64,000 nt of DNA from Chromatiales bacterium (ex Bugula neritina AB1) (GTDB taxonomy: Bacteria > Pseudomonadota > Gammaproteobacteria > Granulosicoccales > Granulosicoccaceae), in contig MDLA01000081.1 in NCBI GenBank assembly GCA_001730015.1, forward strand, positions 35,191-99,190, read 5' to 3'. A program made the translations under genes and the position numbers. The notes beneath the pieces are model-generated. The model saw only the letters and a list, made by a program, of their open reading frames with translations, did no database searches and was not told the DNA's origin. Below, one piece after another: positions 7,045 through 15,740 of this stretch. Every line of letters begins with the position of its first letter. The first letter of the stretch is position 1.

Positions 7045-9423
7045 CTATTGTGGTGCAGCGTTGCGTAATACCTGCCACACTTTAGCGGAGGTAAACGGCA
7101 TTTGCATTTTCAATACATCTACCGGATCTGCACCGGCGCGAAGGAGCGCATCGACTACAGCACTCACAACGGCTGGAGTTGCGCCTATAGTTCCCAGTTC
7201 TCCAACCCCTTTGACACCAAGCCGGTTGTTTGTACACGGTATGCTGGTATCGAGTCTGGTTGTGCAAAACGGTGTGTTATCTGCACGTGGCAGGGTGTAG
7301 TCCAGCAAGCTACCGGTTTGTAACTGACCGTTATCTTCATCGTAGATGATCGCTTCACACAAAGCTTGCCCGATCCCTTGCAGCGCACCTCCCTCCAGCT
7401 GCCCGGTTACAATTAAAGGATTGACCACATTGCCAATATCATTGACGTTATCGTAACGCACCACCTCGACCACACCGGTTTCCGGATCGATTTCCACTTC
7501 ACAGCTATGGCAACCGTTAGGCCAGGTAGAATCATCACAACTACTGGTGCTGGCAATATCTATAAGCTGACCGTCCTGCAATGCCGCAAGCTCAAACAAG
7601 CCAATGGTTTTATCGGTCCCGACTACTCTGAATTCAGCGGAAATACTATCTTTAACCGACTTTTCACTCTGACCTTCTGTGCTGTATTGAATATCGCCCG
7701 GGGCGCATTCAAAATGCTCTGCAGCCATAGATTTGGCTTTTTCTATAAGCTCAACCGATGCTACCTGTAACGCAGATCCTCCGGTGAACAATGAGCGTGA
7801 GCCGGCGCTTCCAAAACCGTTTAGATGATCTGTATCACCGTGTCGAACAATTATCTGCTCCACAGGCACTCCCAGCTCTGCGCTGACCACTTGCGCAAAA
7901 CACGTGGCGATTCCCTGCCCCATCGGCAGAAGCGCTGTAGCAATAGAAACCGTGCCGTCACCGAGCACGTCAATCGTGACACTTTCTTCAAACACCGTAC
8001 CCCCCGTCCATTCCAGAAAGCTCACCAGCCCCTGCCCTCGAAGCTTGCCGGCAGCAGCACTGGTCCGATAACGGTTGTCGAAATTCGCTCTATCAGCCAG
8101 TTCTATCGCCTGATCGAGTATTGATTCAAAGTTGCCGCAGTCATAGGTTTGCGCCATCGGGTTGGTGTAGGGCATCTGCCCGGGCGTGATAAGGTTCCTC
8201 CGGCGAATCTCTGCCGCATCTATGCCGGTTACTCGCGCGGCTTCATCCATCAGCCGCTCAATGGTATAGATTGCCTCCGGCCGACCTGCGCCGCGGTAGG
8301 CGCCGGTTGCAGTGCGGTTGGTAAGCACTGCCCGAAAATGGAAATCTATAACCGGTATATCATAAACACTGGTTGCCACCCATGGCCCGATCAGCAACTG
8401 AATCGCTATCCCGGTAGCGACCGCCAGTGCCCCGATATCTGCGTCTGAGCGATTGCGATACGCCAGCACCCGGCCGTCTGCATCCAACGCCAGTTCAGCG
8501 AAGGTGTGCAGATCACGACCATGATTTGCAGATAGCAGCTCTTCACTTCGAGTGGCTACCCACTTTACTGGTAACCCGGTTTGCCGCGCACCGAACGCGA
8601 CAACCGCATCTTCTGCATACAAGCCCGTTTTCATACCGAAGCCACCGCCGACATCGCCGACAAGAACTCGGATATCCGACGGCTCCATTCCCAGCACCGG
8701 ACTCGCCAGTGTATTGCGCACCGCCGTTGGCATCTGCGAACTGAGGCGTACGCACAATCGCCCGTCAGCATCGTTATGCGCGACAACCGATCGCGGCTCA
8801 ATCGGGCTCGGCGCCAGCCGTTGATTTTCAAGTTTCAAAGAAACACGGTGTGCCGCCCCCGCAAACGCTGCTGCTGCCGCCTCTGCATCTCCATGACGCA
8901 TTTCTGCACTGATGTTGTCAGTTGCATCGTCGGCTATGACGGGCGCATCCTCTGCCAGTGCCTTTTGCAAAGATGCCACGACCGGTAGCGGAGTGTAATC
9001 AACCTGGATAGCCTCACAGGCCTGAATCGCGCTGGCTACACTTTCAGCCACCACCGCGCAGACAGGCTGCCCGGCGTAGTACACCTTATCGAGTGCCAGC
9101 GGCCAGCGAGTAGCCGACAACGCCGGAGATCCATCACCACGCTTGAACCCTTCAGCCACCGATGGTAATGGCTTTACCCCGGCCTGCTGCAATTTACGTC
9201 CGCAGTAAACCGCCACCACACCCGCTACTTTCTCAGCTGCTGTCAGGTCGACAGCATCAATCGTTGCGTGCGCAAATGGTGAACGTAAAAACACCATATG
9301 ATGCTGATTGGCCAGCTCAATATCGTCGGTGTATCGGCCCGACCCGCTGAGTAACGCCGGGTCTTCCAGCCGCGCTATTGCCTGGCCACTGCCGAAACGC
9401 CCGGCCTGTGCAAGTTCACTCAT
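7045..9423 (-). CDS. Molybdenum hydroxylase large subunit (xanthine dehydrogenase/CoxL form II-like)
   Basis: This 792-residue protein is the molybdopterin-binding subunit of the xanthine oxidase family. The N terminus (RLEDPALLSGSGRYTDDI) and the order of domains are typical. The active-site loop reads AYRGAGR, as in form II CoxL-like proteins, not AYxCSFR of true CO dehydrogenase, so CO oxidation is not supported. The C-terminal GVKGVGELGTIGATPAVV contains the catalytic Glu. Such enzymes hydroxylate aldehydes or N-heterocycles with water. The usual small [2Fe-2S] and FAD subunits are not encoded nearby, which is unusual. It is followed by an SDR gene and faces away from a TRAP transporter operon across about 260 bases. 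Confidence 0.9.
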   Translation of the reverse strand: MSELAQAGRFGSGQAIARLEDPALLSGSGRYTDDIELANQHHMVFLRSPFAHATIDAVDLTAAEKVAGVVAVYCGRKLQQAGVKPLPSVAEGFKRGDGSPALSATRWPLALDKVYYAGQPVCAVVAESVASAIQACEAIQVDYTPLPVVASLQKALAEDAPVIADDATDNISAEMRHGDAEAAAAAFAGAAHRVSLKLENQRLAPSPIEPRSVVAHNDADGRLCVRLSSQMPTAVRNTLASPVLGMEPSDIRVLVGDVGGGFGMKTGLYAEDAVVAFGARQTGLPVKWVATRSEELLSANHGRDLHTFAELALDADGRVLAYRNRSDADIGALAVATGIAIQLLIGPWVATSVYDIPVIDFHFRAVLTNRTATGAYRGAGRPEAIYTIERLMDEAARVTGIDAAEIRRRNLITPGQMPYTNPMAQTYDCGNFESILDQAIELADRANFDNRYRTSAAAGKLRGQGLVSFLEWTGGTVFEESVTIDVLGDGTVSIATALLPMGQGIATCFAQVVSAELGVPVEQIIVRHGDTDHLNGFGSAGSRSLFTGGSALQVASVELIEKAKSMAAEHFECAPGDIQYSTEGQSEKSVKDSISAEFRVVGTDKTIGLFELAALQDGQLIDIASTSSCDDSTWPNGCHSCEVEIDPETGVVEVVRYDNVNDIGNVVNPLIVTGQLEGGALQGIGQALCEAIIYDEDNGQLQTGSLLDYTLPRADNTPFCTTRLDTSIPCTNNRLGVKGVGELGTIGATPAVVSAVVDALLRAGADPVDVLKMQMPFTSAKVWQVLRNAAPQ

Positions 9424-9683
9424 GAGATATTTGCCACCTTAGGAAAGTCGTGTGAGTTTAGTGTCGGACTGCAGTGTACCCGATGCAAATTCAGCGGCAA
9501 GCGTCACCTGATCGTCTGAACCACCTGCAAACTTGCTATCACCTACCCATGTCACTTACAGTTGAGTCGGAAAAGATTGTCTGGGTGTGGGCCTGTTACC
9601 AGCCGTGGGGTGCGACCGCCCTGCTCAACAACAATTCAAACCGAAGGGTGCAAGCACCCGAAATCCTGTATCTGGAGGCTACT

Positions 9684-10715
9684 ATGGTAAAACTAATTCG
9701 CAATTGTCTGGCAGGCGCTGTTGTTGTCGGCTCAGGTCTGATTGTCAACATCGCACACGCGCAGACAACTCTCACGGTGTCATCATGGCTGCCACCCAAG
9801 CACGTTATTGTCGATCAAATGCTGACACCCTGGGCGGCGCAGGTGGAAGAAGCCACTGAAGGCCGGGTAAAGATAAAGATACTGCCGAAAGCACTGGGTA
9901 AACCGCCCGCACATTTTGATATTGCGCGAGACGGTCTGGCCGACATCACCTACGGCATTCACGGTTATCAGCCCGGTCGATTTGTCCTAAACAGCACGGC
10001 TGAGGTGCCCTTTCTCGGTAACGACGCTGAAGATATCTCGGTTGCTTACTGGCGCATGTACGACAAGCACCTTAAAGCCGCCAATGAACACCGCGGAGTC
10101 AAACTGCTCGGCTTATGGACTCATGGCCCGGGCCACATCATGACAACCGAAAAGCAGATTAACGCTATCTCTGATTTAAAAGATATGAAAATGCGGATCG
10201 GTGGCGGCATCGTTAAGGAAGTGACCAGTAATTTTGGTATCGTCCAGTTGTTCAAACCAGCACCGCAGGTTTATGAACTGCTATCGCGTGGTGTAGCCAC
10301 AGGGGTAATGTTTCCACTGGAAGCCATCGATGGTTTCAAACTCGAAAACACCATTAAATACGTTACCCGAATACCAGGCGGGCTCTACAACACAAGCTTT
10401 TTCATGGTCATGAACGAAGGCAAGTTCAACTCACTTTCCGACGAAGATAAAGCCGCCATAGACAGTGTATCCGGTGAGGTATTTTCACGTATGGCAGGCA
10501 GAGCTTTCCAGGCGGCAGACAACGAAGGACTGGAGAAATTTCATGCGAACGGTGGTCAGATCACCGATGCGTCTCCGGAAATGGTCGCACAGATTCAAGG
10601 CTGGGTAACCGATATAGAAGCCAACTGGGCAAAAAAGGTTGCTAAGTTAGGACTAGACGGCGGGCAGATTCTATATGAAATGAAAACTGAAATAGCCAAG
10701 CTGGCAGCAGAGTAA
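9684..10715 (+). CDS. dctP: TRAP transporter substrate-binding protein (DctP family)
   Basis: The ATG at 9684 is preceded by a strong GGAGG at 9674-9678 with five bases between, so I choose it over the open frame that begins at 9474. The 343-residue protein has a signal peptide ending AHA-Q (residue 26) and the DctP fold, with an N-terminal LTVSSWLPPKHVIVDQ, VPFLGNDAEDISVAYWRMYD, MKMRIGGGIVKEV and a C-terminal helix. It should bind an organic acid in the periplasm and hand it to the DctQM permease encoded next. A terminator follows it, so it is probably made in excess over the membrane subunits. Divergence from the molybdenum hydroxylase suggests that the imported acid is related to that pathway (inference). 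Confidence 0.93.
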   Translation: MVKLIRNCLAGAVVVGSGLIVNIAHAQTTLTVSSWLPPKHVIVDQMLTPWAAQVEEATEGRVKIKILPKALGKPPAHFDIARDGLADITYGIHGYQPGRFVLNSTAEVPFLGNDAEDISVAYWRMYDKHLKAANEHRGVKLLGLWTHGPGHIMTTEKQINAISDLKDMKMRIGGGIVKEVTSNFGIVQLFKPAPQVYELLSRGVATGVMFPLEAIDGFKLENTIKYVTRIPGGLYNTSFFMVMNEGKFNSLSDEDKAAIDSVSGEVFSRMAGRAFQAADNEGLEKFHANGGQITDASPEMVAQIQGWVTDIEANWAKKVAKLGLDGGQILYEMKTEIAKLAAE

Positions 10716-10729
10716 ACTGCTGCCATAAT

Positions 10730-10760
10730 CAGGTTGCTATAGTCTTAGCAACCTGTTTTT
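10730..10760 (+). terminator. Intra-operon terminator between dctP and dctQ
   Basis: A perfect 10-bp stem (CAGGTTGCTA with TAGCAACCTG) with a six-base loop is followed directly by five T. It lies 14 bases after the dctP stop and before dctQ, so partial termination would set a high ratio of binding protein to permease. Confidence 0.9.
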
Positions 10761-10784
10761 ATCCTCCAGACTTCCGCAACCCTC

Positions 10785-11303
10785 ATGCACAAACCACCTG
10801 AACACCCGGTTGCAATCCGCATCCTCACTCGTATTTTAGAATATGTCGGCGCACTGTTGCTGTTCGCCATGATGACGCTAACATTTGTCGATGTCATCGC
10901 ACGGTATTTTTTCAATCGTTCAATCACCGGTGGTTTTGAGATCACCGAGGTTATGCTGGCAACCTTAATTTTTTGCGGGCTTCCGCTAGTCACGCTTCGC
11001 CACGGACATATCACGGTTGATCTGATCGAAAGCGTGCTTTCTGAGAAAGTGCGCCGACTGCGCAATCTGTTCGTTTTTGCGCTTACCGCAGCTACTCTGC
11101 TCTTTCTCAGCTATCGCTTATGGCTCAAGGGGCTGGACTTCTACGCATACAACGACCAGACAGCTGTACTGTATATACCGCTTGCACCCGTCTGCTTCGC
11201 GATGTCGGTACTCACATTTATCAGTGCTGGTATCGCACTGTATTATGCAGCCAACCGCAACGACGCATCCACTAAGCCCACATCAGCAGAGCAGCCCCGA
11301 TGA
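10785..11303 (+). CDS. dctQ: TRAP transporter small permease subunit (DctQ family)
   Basis: The 172-residue protein has four predicted membrane segments (around residues 17-38, 52-70, 95-113 and 132-155). It carries the family motif FVDVIARYFFNRSITGGFEITE in the first periplasmic and second TM region. It is the small integral subunit that pairs with DctM in sodium-dependent TRAP uptake. The stop overlaps the DctM start (ATGA). Confidence 0.92.
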   Translation: MHKPPEHPVAIRILTRILEYVGALLLFAMMTLTFVDVIARYFFNRSITGGFEITEVMLATLIFCGLPLVTLRHGHITVDLIESVLSEKVRRLRNLFVFALTAATLLFLSYRLWLKGLDFYAYNDQTAVLYIPLAPVCFAMSVLTFISAGIALYYAANRNDASTKPTSAEQPR

Positions 11304-12613
11304 CCGCTTCGATTATCGGCTTTTCGGTTCTGCTAGCACTGGTATTGCTTCGCGTGCCGATCGCATTCGCCATGGGTGTTGTCGGGTTTGCCGGATTCGG
11401 CATTCTGGTTTCATGGTCGGCAGCGGGGGCGATGGTCGCCGGAACAGCCTATGAAACCGGTGTTTCGTATACTTTGTCGGTAGTGCCGTTGTTTGTCCTG
11501 ATGGGGAATTTCGTCACACGTGCCGGCTTATCCGACGAACTCTATACTGCATCTCATAAGTTTCTAGGGCACAAGCGTGGCGGCCTGGCAATGGCAACCG
11601 TTGTAGCCTGTGGCGGATTCAGCGCCGTGTGTGGTTCATCTATAGCCACTGCCGCAACAATGGCCCGCGTCACTATTCCTTCGATGCGCCGATATAATTA
11701 TTCCGACGCTCTGGCAACCGGCGCTATCGCCTCAGGCGGCACACTGGGCATTCTCATACCACCGAGCGTGGTGTTGGTGCTGTTCGGCGTGATGACTGAA
11801 ACCGATATCGGAAAACTGTTTGTCGCCGGTCTATTGCCCGGGCTGCTGGGGGTACTGCTGTATCTTGTGGCAGTACGCCTGACGGTGTGGATTAACCCGG
11901 CAGCCGGCCCTCCGGTAGACAAAGCGCCGTGGGTCGATCGCATCGCCGCTCTGAAAAGTACCTGGGCGGTTCTGGGGCTGTTCCTTTTAATTATCGGTGG
12001 TATCTATGGCGGAATCTTCACACCAACTGAAGCTGCAGGCATCGGATCTGCCGGTGGATTTTTAATCGCCCTGTTTCGCGGCAAGCTCAACCTGAAAGTT
12101 CTCCTGGAGATTTTCGTTGAAACCGTACAGACCACGGCAATGCTGTTTTTTGTTCTGATCGGGGCAATTATTTTTTCCAACTTCATCAACTACGCCGACA
12201 TGCCCACATTGTTAATTGACTGGATCAGCTCATTGAATGTAGCGCCACTGACCGTAATGGCAGTTATTCTGCTCATCTACGTATTGCTGGGGTGTATTCT
12301 GGAAAGCCTGTCGATGATCCTCCTGACGGTTCCGGTATTTTATCCGCTGGTTTCCGAGCTGGTGTTTCCTAATGTACCGCCCGACATGGTGATGATCTGG
12401 TTCGGCATTGTTGTTGTGGTCGTCACCGAGATAAGCCTCATTACACCACCAATTGGAATGAACGTTTTTGTGCTCAAGGCCATGCTGCCGGACGTAGAAA
12501 CAAAAACCATATTTAAAGGGGTCACCCCGTTCTGGATACTCGATATCGTGCGTCTCGCACTACTGGTTCTGGTGCCGTCCATCTCTTTATACTTACCTTC
12601 TTTAATGGACTGA
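11300..12613 (+). CDS. dctM: TRAP transporter large permease subunit (DctM family)
   Basis: The 437-residue protein is almost wholly hydrophobic with about 12 membrane segments. It contains the DctM signatures VCGSSIATAATMARVTIPSM, ASGGTLGILIPPSVVLVLFG and ITPPIGMNVFVLK. It is the transport channel of the DctPQM system. It begins inside the dctQ stop and ends four bases before the UbiX-like gene, so all three and UbiX appear to share a transcript. Confidence 0.95.
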   Translation: MTASIIGFSVLLALVLLRVPIAFAMGVVGFAGFGILVSWSAAGAMVAGTAYETGVSYTLSVVPLFVLMGNFVTRAGLSDELYTASHKFLGHKRGGLAMATVVACGGFSAVCGSSIATAATMARVTIPSMRRYNYSDALATGAIASGGTLGILIPPSVVLVLFGVMTETDIGKLFVAGLLPGLLGVLLYLVAVRLTVWINPAAGPPVDKAPWVDRIAALKSTWAVLGLFLLIIGGIYGGIFTPTEAAGIGSAGGFLIALFRGKLNLKVLLEIFVETVQTTAMLFFVLIGAIIFSNFINYADMPTLLIDWISSLNVAPLTVMAVILLIYVLLGCILESLSMILLTVPVFYPLVSELVFPNVPPDMVMIWFGIVVVVVTEISLITPPIGMNVFVLKAMLPDVETKTIFKGVTPFWILDIVRLALLVLVPSISLYLPSLMD

Positions 12614-12617
12614 AAAC

Positions 12618-13238
12618 GTGCCGCCAGACGCTGTAAATGAAACACCCGGAAGGCTGATCATCGGAATCAGCGGGGCATCCGGTGTGCTATTGGGAATCCG
12701 TGCCTTGCAGATGTTGCAGGAGTCCGATATAGAATCGCATCTGGTTATCTCTAAAGCCACAGCACTGACGGTAGCCTCGGAAACCGATCTGCAACTCGAT
12801 GACATCAAAGCGCTGGCCGACTGCGTTTATCAGGTCAGCGATATTGCGGCCGCGATATCTTCAGGCTCCTATAAAACCATCGGCATGCTGATTGCCCCCT
12901 GCTCGATCAAAACTCTGGGCGAGATTTCATCGGGAGTTACCTCCAGCCTGCTAACACGAGCAGCAGACGTGGTTCTCAAAGAGAGACGTCGCCTGGTACT
13001 GATGCTACGTGAAACCCCGCTGCACGCAGGGCACCTACGCAATGCACTCGCAGTAACGGAAATGGGCGCGATCATCGCACCCCCTGTTCCCGCGTTCTAT
13101 ACGCGACCGCAAACCATTGACGATGTCGTCAATCAGTCTGTAGCACGTGTTCTGGATTTGTTTGATATAGAGTGCGCTGCGGTACAGCGCTGGGGTGAAG
13201 ATCTGGGTTTAGCGAAGAAAAACCCGCGGCACAAATAA
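12618..13238 (+). CDS. ubiX: UbiX-like flavin prenyltransferase
   Basis: It starts with GTG four bases after dctM. The 206-residue protein carries the UbiX/Pad1 motifs IIGISGASGVLLGIRALQ at the N terminus (flavin-binding loop), IAPCSIKTLGEISSG in the middle and LMLRETPLHAGHLRN, ending with the usual QRWGE. UbiX attaches a dimethylallyl group to FMN to make prenylated FMN, the cofactor of UbiD-type decarboxylases. No UbiD gene is in the window. Its co-transcription with a TRAP transporter suggests that it supports catabolism of the imported acid rather than ubiquinone synthesis, but it could serve a UbiD elsewhere. Confidence 0.93.
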   Translation: MPPDAVNETPGRLIIGISGASGVLLGIRALQMLQESDIESHLVISKATALTVASETDLQLDDIKALADCVYQVSDIAAAISSGSYKTIGMLIAPCSIKTLGEISSGVTSSLLTRAADVVLKERRRLVLMLRETPLHAGHLRNALAVTEMGAIIAPPVPAFYTRPQTIDDVVNQSVARVLDLFDIECAAVQRWGEDLGLAKKNPRHK

Positions 13239-13256
13239 TTGTGAGTGCCGTCGAAT

Positions 13257-13913
13257 TCAATCAGCAGTAAAGTAGATATCTCCATAATAAGCACGGGCAC
13301 TACGCCCGGTGTTATCTGTATCGGTCATCAGTGCAACGGCATCAATACGCTTGATATCGACCCCGAAAGCCTTTTTGAAATCCTCCCGTACATTGCGTTT
13401 TTCCACGACCCAATGCCCCGGTGTGTCGGCAACGCCTCGTGTTGCCAGCATTGCCGAGTTCTTCGGGCTGAACGCGTTAGGCCAGGCTGAGCCGCGCTGC
13501 TGAGTGCTTGACCACACATAATTCAACGCTTTTGTTCGCCAGACCAGTGCCCCGCCGGATTTGACCAGATACAAGCGGGCCGGGTAGTCATCGCCCTTTT
13601 TTACCGTTTCATCTATGCCCTCAAGCTGATTATCAATCTTCCAGCTCCAGTTAACGTAGGGCGTTTTTCGGAGATCGATGCGAATTTTTTTAACCAGGCC
13701 AGAAGCGGCATTGGAGCTGACTGCTCTCAGCACGGTGCGATTGCTGTCTTCGACCAGGTTATAGCTTGTTGCGCCGGAAAACGATTTAGCCTGCCAGCCA
13801 CTCAGCGTATTGGAGGCAAACGCACTGATCTCTACCCTGGCACCGCTGGCGGCACATACACCCGCCACAAACACTATAACTCCGGTTATCCGGACTAGCG
13901 GGCGACGAACCAT
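13257..13913 (-). CDS. DUF3047 exported protein
   Basis: The 218-residue protein has an N-terminal signal segment (ITGVIVFVAGVCAASGARVE). Its body has the DUF3047 pattern VNWSWKID, KKGDDYPARLYLVKSGG, LNYVWSS, NVREDFKKAFG and IDAVALMTDTDNTG. DUF3047 proteins are periplasmic beta-sandwich-like proteins with no established function. It converges with the UbiX gene (18 bases between the ends) and starts inside the end of the FMN-binding protein gene, overlapping by 19 bases, so the two are coupled. Confidence 0.85.
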   Translation of the reverse strand: MVRRPLVRITGVIVFVAGVCAASGARVEISAFASNTLSGWQAKSFSGATSYNLVEDSNRTVLRAVSSNAASGLVKKIRIDLRKTPYVNWSWKIDNQLEGIDETVKKGDDYPARLYLVKSGGALVWRTKALNYVWSSTQQRGSAWPNAFSPKNSAMLATRGVADTPGHWVVEKRNVREDFKKAFGVDIKRIDAVALMTDTDNTGRSARAYYGDIYFTAD

Positions 13914-14377
13914 TGCGGATCCAGCTGGCTTCTGTGGCCCAGTCCCTTCGAGTTATCTATAAAATAAAGGGACTCTGGTATGAGCTGGTACCAGCCGATT
14001 TTATCCAGCGCGTTCGCAATCTCTGGCGGGGCGTCGCTGCCGATTATCGGGAATTTCTCTGCGTACTGCTGCACTACTTTCTCCTTCTGCTCCGTCGGCA
14101 CCATCCGAACGATGCCTGCCGTTTGAATCCCTTTTATTTCAGTCCAGCCCGAGTAGTCTTCCTGAATTGAAGCAGCTACTTTTGTGTTTGCTGCCATGTT
14201 CCGACCGTGCTGCGTATGCGCAGCGGAGAGAAACAAAAAACGCCCTCCGGAGAAAATATAATAGACGGGTGCCACCCATGGCTGCTGTTGAGTATCAGTG
14301 CTCGCAAGGCACAGGACGTGGTGTGACTGAATATAATCCAGTGCCTGCTGGTGCACACCTTCGGAGACCTCTGACAT
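13895..14377 (-). CDS. Pyridoxamine 5'-phosphate oxidase-like FMN-binding protein
   Basis: The 160-residue protein has the split-barrel FMN-binding pattern of small PNPOx-like proteins: LASTDTQQQPWVAPVYYIF, RFLFLSAAHTQHGRNMAANT and KVAASIQEDYSGWTEIKGIQ. It resembles the YhbP group rather than the true PdxH enzyme. A flavin- or haem-related redox role is possible but not defined. The start codon lies inside a 15-bp tandem repeat, with no Shine-Dalgarno sequence ahead and a stop codon immediately before the ATG. It overlaps the downstream DUF3047 gene. Confidence 0.8.
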   Translation of the reverse strand: MSEVSEGVHQQALDYIQSHHVLCLASTDTQQQPWVAPVYYIFSGGRFLFLSAAHTQHGRNMAANTKVAASIQEDYSGWTEIKGIQTAGIVRMVPTEQKEKVVQQYAEKFPIIGSDAPPEIANALDKIGWYQLIPESLYFIDNSKGLGHRSQLDPQWFVAR

Positions 14378-14419
14378 TTAGTGATACAACATTTAGTAAT
14401 ACAAAATATAGTGATACAG
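14375..14419 (-). repeat. Three 15-bp tandem repeats over the start of the FMN-protein gene
   Basis: Units at 14375-14389, 14390-14404 and 14405-14419 share the pattern TTGTATCACTAAATG on the minus strand; the first two differ at one base and the third at three. The first unit carries the start codon. The second carries an upstream ATG that opens a four-codon frame (Met-Leu-Tyr-His) ending in TAA directly before the real start. Confidence 0.85.
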
Positions 14420-14606
14420 CTGATACCCGGAAGCCTGTCTGACAGAGAATGATCCACTGCGGATGCGATCTTTTGGCCGGCTATTGCAATCGATTGAGTT
14501 GAATATGAATAACTACTCGCCTATATCGATCCGGATATCCGGCTCAAAACCTCACATCTTCGCTACGACCCTCATTCCCTGACCGACTCCTGGCCAAATA
14601 ACGCTC

Positions 14607-15092
14607 CTAGCCAAGCAACGCTTCAATGATTTCGTCTTCAAGCTCACCGCGTATAGCGAACATTTCACCGAGCCTGGAGAGATCGTCTTTGAGTGCTTCC
14701 TGATCACTTGAAGCGCCATCAAAGTTTTCGTATTTATCGTTGAATTCAACCATAACGTCTGTTGTTTCACCTATACCCGGATAAGCTACATCTGCCGCCT
14801 GCTTTACCGCGCCGCGACGCTCTTTTCCCTCGATGATACGCTGATAAACACTAAAATGGCCCATGGCTATGTAATCGACCATGATATTGAGAAACTCCTG
14901 CAACGCGACCGGTGCGATGTCTTTCATGCTACTCACTGAAGACTGATCCGGTGAGCTGACACCGGTAATCTGGCAGTAGGCAGTTAGTGTTTTCCGGCGC
15001 TGGTCTTTAAGGGCTAATAGTGTTTCGCCCAGATCACGACGTCGCTCTTCTACTTTCACCTGTGGGTTCGCTGTTGCTGTCATTTCGATCAT
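14607..15092 (-). CDS. rsd: Rsd/AlgQ-family regulator of sigma-70
   Basis: The protein (161 residues from the ATG at 15092; 15083 is an alternative start, and an open extension to 15179 is less likely) matches Rsd/AlgQ. It has VEERRRDLGETLLALKDQRRK followed by LTAYCQITG, and the hallmark LQEFLNIMVDYIAMGHFSVYQRII. Rsd binds RpoD region 4 and reduces housekeeping sigma use in stationary phase. A GAGAG sequence lies just before the chosen ATG. The gene is alone between an AT-rich upstream region and the FMN-protein unit. Confidence 0.85.
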   Translation of the reverse strand: MIEMTATANPQVKVEERRRDLGETLLALKDQRRKTLTAYCQITGVSSPDQSSVSSMKDIAPVALQEFLNIMVDYIAMGHFSVYQRIIEGKERRGAVKQAADVAYPGIGETTDVMVEFNDKYENFDGASSDQEALKDDLSRLGEMFAIRGELEDEIIEALLG

Positions 15093-15252
15093 ACTCTCGT
15101 GGGGTTGCAATTGTCGGTCGTTCCGTGCCCTTACCCGGGGAATATTTCTATTACTAGAACGACATGGACGAAGCCGCAATGCAGCTTCTATTTGTTATTG
15201 TGGATTCAGTGTACATCGAATTTGTATTTGAAAAACAGCCCGTGATCATTTT

Positions 15253-15702
15253 TTAATCCCCCGTAAACTCAATGATAAGTGACGGAAAATCGTCAGGGTG
15301 AATGTTGCTCTCACTCATAACTTTGCCGCTCATAGATATACCCGCTTCATGAATAGACGCTTTATTACCCGACACCAGCGGATGCCATTCAGCGAGGCCG
15401 CGCTTTTCCTTGATCCGCACATAGGCGCAGGATTTCGGCAGCCAATTGATCTCATCGAGCATGTCTGCGGTGAGCGAAATACACTCCGGCACCAGTGCTT
15501 TACGGCGCCAATAATTTGTACATTGGCACGATTCAACGTCAAGTAACCGACACGCGACCCTTGTATACCTAACCAAATGTTCATGTTCAGTCTGCAGTTT
15601 TTGCAGACAACAGCGACCGCAACCATCACATAGGGACTCCCATTCCTCTGAATTCATCTGATCCAGGGACTTGGTTTCCCAGAATGGTTTTGTATCTGTC
15701 AC
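15253..15702 (-). CDS. YcgN-family (UPF0260) cysteine-cluster protein
   Basis: The 149-residue protein begins FWETKSLDQMNSEEWESLCD and has the cysteine pattern CDGCGRCCLQKL, ACRLLD, CQCTNYWRR, PECISL and CAYVR, together with WHPLVSG. These are the signatures of the YcgN/UPF0260 family, thought to bind a metal or Fe-S cluster through CxxCxxCC. Its function is not established. It ends close to the rsd promoter region and lies 38 bases downstream of fbp on the same strand, so it may be read with fbp. Confidence 0.9.
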   Translation of the reverse strand: MTDTKPFWETKSLDQMNSEEWESLCDGCGRCCLQKLQTEHEHLVRYTRVACRLLDVESCQCTNYWRRKALVPECISLTADMLDEINWLPKSCAYVRIKEKRGLAEWHPLVSGNKASIHEAGISMSGKVMSESNIHPDDFPSLIIEFTGD

Positions 15703-15740
15703 AGTAGTTAGACTCCGGTTTAGACTTAGCGCGACAGGAT

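Noticed and set aside
7045..9423. True CO dehydrogenase (form I CoxL)
   Set aside because: The active-site loop is AYRGAGR rather than AYxCSFR, and no CoxS or CoxM genes are adjacent.
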